From: Lachnospiraceae bacterium | Lineage (GTDB): Bacteria; Bacillota; Clostridia; Lachnospirales; Lachnospiraceae | Length of the DNA: 35,857 bases | Reading direction: 5' to 3' | Assembly: GCA_021202235.1 (NCBI GenBank) | Contig: JAJQDL010000175.1 | Span: 1 to 35,857, forward strand | Shown here: in pieces, positions 33,531-35,857 of the stretch | Layout: each line of letters begins with the position of its first letter | Numbering within the stretch: the first letter of the stretch is position 1 | The notes under the pieces: generated by a model | Told to the model about the DNA's origin: nothing | The model's database searches: none | Seen by the model: only the letters and a program-made list of their open reading frames with translations | Made by a program: the position numbers and the translations under genes

Positions 33531-33559
33531 TTGACAAAAGGTATTAACTGTGCTATATT
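33531..33559 (+). promoter_or_regulatory. Promoter of the SH3b-3D gene
   Basis: TTGACA - 17 nt - TATATT. Confidence 0.8.
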
Positions 33560-33564
33560 ATTTG

Positions 33565-33581
33565 CGTAACAATTACGTAAC
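33565..33581 (+). promoter_or_regulatory. WalR-like direct repeat box
   Basis: CGTAAC-AATTA-CGTAAC; same 11-nt period and placement as at 12848-12864. Confidence 0.45.
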
Positions 33582-33618
33582 AACTTTCAATTTAACTTGT
33601 ATACTCATGGAGGTTACT

Positions 33619-34646
33619 ATGAACAGGAAAGTAATACGGCACAGTATCTGCGCATTATTTACTCTGGTTCTCTGCCTACATACGATATTTTCTCTGGGGA
33701 CCAATGATCTGACCGTGACTGCGGAAGCGGCAACGAAGGTTGCTTTTGCCTCCTCTGTGAAGAGCAGTGCGAAGAAGGCAGCGAAGAAGGCCGGCGCCGA
33801 CAGTGACACAGAGATCGGCGTGACGAACGTCAAGAACTATATCAGCGTCTATTCCAAGCGCAGCAGCAGTTCTACTCTGAAGGGGCGGTTGTACCGGGGA
33901 ACGGGCGTCTATGTGATCAAAACCAAGGGAAGCTGGAGCTACATATCCTCCGGAAGCCTCAAGGGATGGGTCAAGAGCAAATATATTGCGACAGGCAGTG
34001 ATGCGAAGACCCTTTACAAAGAGATCAATCCCCGGGTGGCGACGGTCACGGCGACGGATTTGAATGTGCGGTCATCCAAGAGTACATCTTCAGATAGCAA
34101 TATCATCCTGAATGTGGAAAATGGTACGCAGCTGATTGTACTCGGTGTAGGCAGCAAATGGGTGAAGGTGCGCCTGACCAATGATACGACGGGATATGTA
34201 TACAGAAAATACGTAGATATCGAGAAAGGGCTCTTTACCGGCATCACCAAGAGTGCTGAAACAAAGCGGAAGAAGCAGATTGAGGAGATGAAGGATTCAG
34301 TAGCCAGCGAGACGAGCAGCGACAGTTCCTCTTCCGGCGAATGGGTTTATAAGGGTGAATTTACACTTACCGCCTACTGCAGCTGCAGCAAGTGCTGCGG
34401 CAGTAGCTCCAGCGGCAAGACGGCCTCCGGCGCGACACCGAAGGCGAATTACACCATAGCTGTTGACAAATCCGTGATCCCCCTGGGAACCAAGGTGAAG
34501 ATAGGGGACAGCGATACTGTTTACGTGGCGCAGGATACCGGCGGCGCTATAAAGGAAACAAGATTGATATATATTTTGACACCCATAGTGCGGCATTGAA
34601 TTTTGGCAGGAAGACCGGCGTGAAGGTCTATGTCTATGCAGGATAG
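33619..34646 (+). pseudogene. Secreted SH3b(x2)-3D domain protein, interrupted by a 1-nt frameshift near 34555
   Basis: Signal peptide, SH3b repeats, 3D core GEFTLTAYCSCSKCCG...ASGATPKANYTIAVDKSVIPLGTKV...QDTGGAIK; +1 frame then reads GNKIDIYFDTHSAALNFGRKTGVKVYVYAG-TAG. Confidence 0.82.
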
Positions 34647-34676
34647 TGATAAATGAATGAATATTAGCCGCAGGGC

Positions 34677-34718
34677 AAAAAAGAAGAAGGAAGGGACGTC
34701 TCTTCCTTCTTCTTTTTT
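34677..34718. terminator. Bidirectional terminator between convergent genes
   Basis: Perfect 17-bp stem AAAAAAGAAGAAGGAAG / CTTCCTTCTTCTTTTTT. Confidence 0.88.
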
Positions 34719-34811
34719 GCTGTGAAATTCCTGTCGGAATTGGGATGGCTATCTTATGATTTGCGCGCCAAAAGGTATGTACATTACTGCAAATCGGTGA
34801 GAACAGAAGTG

Positions 34812-35624
34812 TCAGTGTGCGCTCCCATGAGCCTTGTGAAGACTCAGATCCACTTCATAATACTCATACAGTTCGCTGACCGTCAGCAGCTTGTAGCCTT
34901 TCTTGATAAGCCAGGGGACAACATCTTCTATAGCTGTGGCTGTCTCATCATAAATGTCGTGGAACAGGAGGATGTCGCCGCCTTCCTCGCTGACCTGTTT
35001 CTTTACTTTTTTATAGGTTTTGCTGGCATCGCGCGTTTTCCAGTCCAGCGTGTCAATAGACCACAGTATAATAGGAAGCTCGAGCTTTTCCCTGACTTCG
35101 TCATTCAAAGAGCCGTAAGGGGGACGGATCAGAGTGACTTCTCCGCCGGAAGCTTCTTCGATCTGTGAAATGCTGCCTGACACCTCTTCCTCGAAAGCGT
35201 CGTCGTCCAGCGAAGTCAGATCGGCATGAGACATTGTATGAGTCCCCAATTCACAGCCCAGTTCGACCTCCCGTTTCAATGTGTCTGAGTTGGATGAAAC
35301 GTTTTCGCTGACGATGAAGAAGGTAGCATGAACGTCGTATTCCTCCAGAACATCCAGAATGGCGTTCGTTGAATTCGTCTGAGGACCATCATCGAAGGTC
35401 AAAGCCACAGCAGGAATGCCGGTGCTGGCGTATGTACCAATCTCCTCGGTCACGCCGTAGAGATCCTGATGAATCTGAGCACCGTTCTCCAGACCGGGAA
35501 CTGTGACCGAAAGGGGTGTTTCCAGGCTTTTGTTCTGGGTGGAAGACGAGTCATCCTGGCCGCATCCGGCAGACAGGCAGACAACAAGAGGTATTAGTAT
35601 ATAGAAAAGAAATCGTGTGCGCAT
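34812..35624 (-). CDS. Polysaccharide deacetylase (NodB-like) lipoprotein
   Basis: Lipobox LSAGC; VALTFDDGPQTNSTNAILDVLEEYDVHATFF, LGTHTMSHADLTSL, IRPPYGSLND, ILWSIDTLDWK. Confidence 0.92.
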   Translation of the reverse strand: MRTRFLFYILIPLVVCLSAGCGQDDSSSTQNKSLETPLSVTVPGLENGAQIHQDLYGVTEEIGTYASTGIPAVALTFDDGPQTNSTNAILDVLEEYDVHATFFIVSENVSSNSDTLKREVELGCELGTHTMSHADLTSLDDDAFEEEVSGSISQIEEASGGEVTLIRPPYGSLNDEVREKLELPIILWSIDTLDWKTRDASKTYKKVKKQVSEEGGDILLFHDIYDETATAIEDVVPWLIKKGYKLLTVSELYEYYEVDLSLHKAHGSAH

Positions 35625-35812
35625 AATTCTCCTTTGGATGCTTTGCATCACTGTATGCGAAGTATAACACAGGAAATGCCTTTAGATAAGGTGGAAAAGA
35701 TTAATTTTGTTTTAAATTTTTTTCGCCATTCTTCGACTTCCTGCTTGCCGGGGGAACAAGAACCTTATTCGTCAGCCTCAGAAATTTTTTGGAGAAAAAA
35801 TTAAAAAAGTGG

Positions 35813-35841
35813 TTGACAGGTTCTGGAAACCGTGGTAGTAT
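35813..35841 (+). promoter_or_regulatory. Promoter reading out of the right edge
   Basis: TTGACA - 17 nt - TAGTAT preceded by A/T-rich tracts. Confidence 0.6.
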
Positions 35842-35857
35842 AAACAAGCTGTCGCTG

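Noticed and set aside
1-35857. New defence, phage or mobile system
   Set aside because: No integrase, transposase, nuclease cassette, phage structural gene or CRISPR array seen. The only toxin-like gene is a lone Fic protein.

Overview
This is a 35.9 kb chromosomal window from a Lachnospiraceae/Clostridia-like Firmicute. It is mostly conserved core genes: pruA; an ArsC/Spx-like gene coupled to fic; tRNA-Pro and tRNA-Glu; rimP-nusA-ylxR-ylxQ-infB; rbfA-nrnA-truB-ribF; an SH3b-NlpC/P60 hydrolase; rpsO; pnp; pyruvate:ferredoxin oxidoreductase; a C_GCAxxG_C_C protein; tRNA-Gly; a fumarylacetoacetase-family gene; a LytS-type kinase with a LytTR regulator next to a TAXI-TRAP transporter operon; recJ-apt-TrmH family; an SH3b-3D cell-wall protein; and a polysaccharide deacetylase lipoprotein. 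I saw no CRISPR array, prophage, transposase or obvious new defence cassette. The main non-routine signals are: (1) two conserved genes (truB and the LytTR regulator) each interrupted by one in-frame TAG with the homologous C-terminus continuing in the same frame, plus a 1-nt frameshift in the 3D-domain gene and an apparent in-frame internal deletion in the ArsC/Spx-like gene; (2) a shared WalR-like direct repeat (YGTAAC-N5-YGTAAC) at the same position relative to the -10 of both SH3b cell-wall hydrolase genes; (3) structured leaders upstream of rimP-nusA, rpsO and pnp, the last a roughly 24-bp RNase III-like duplex; (4) several palindromes at predicted transcription starts. All calls come from reading the sequence and from family knowledge; no searches were run.
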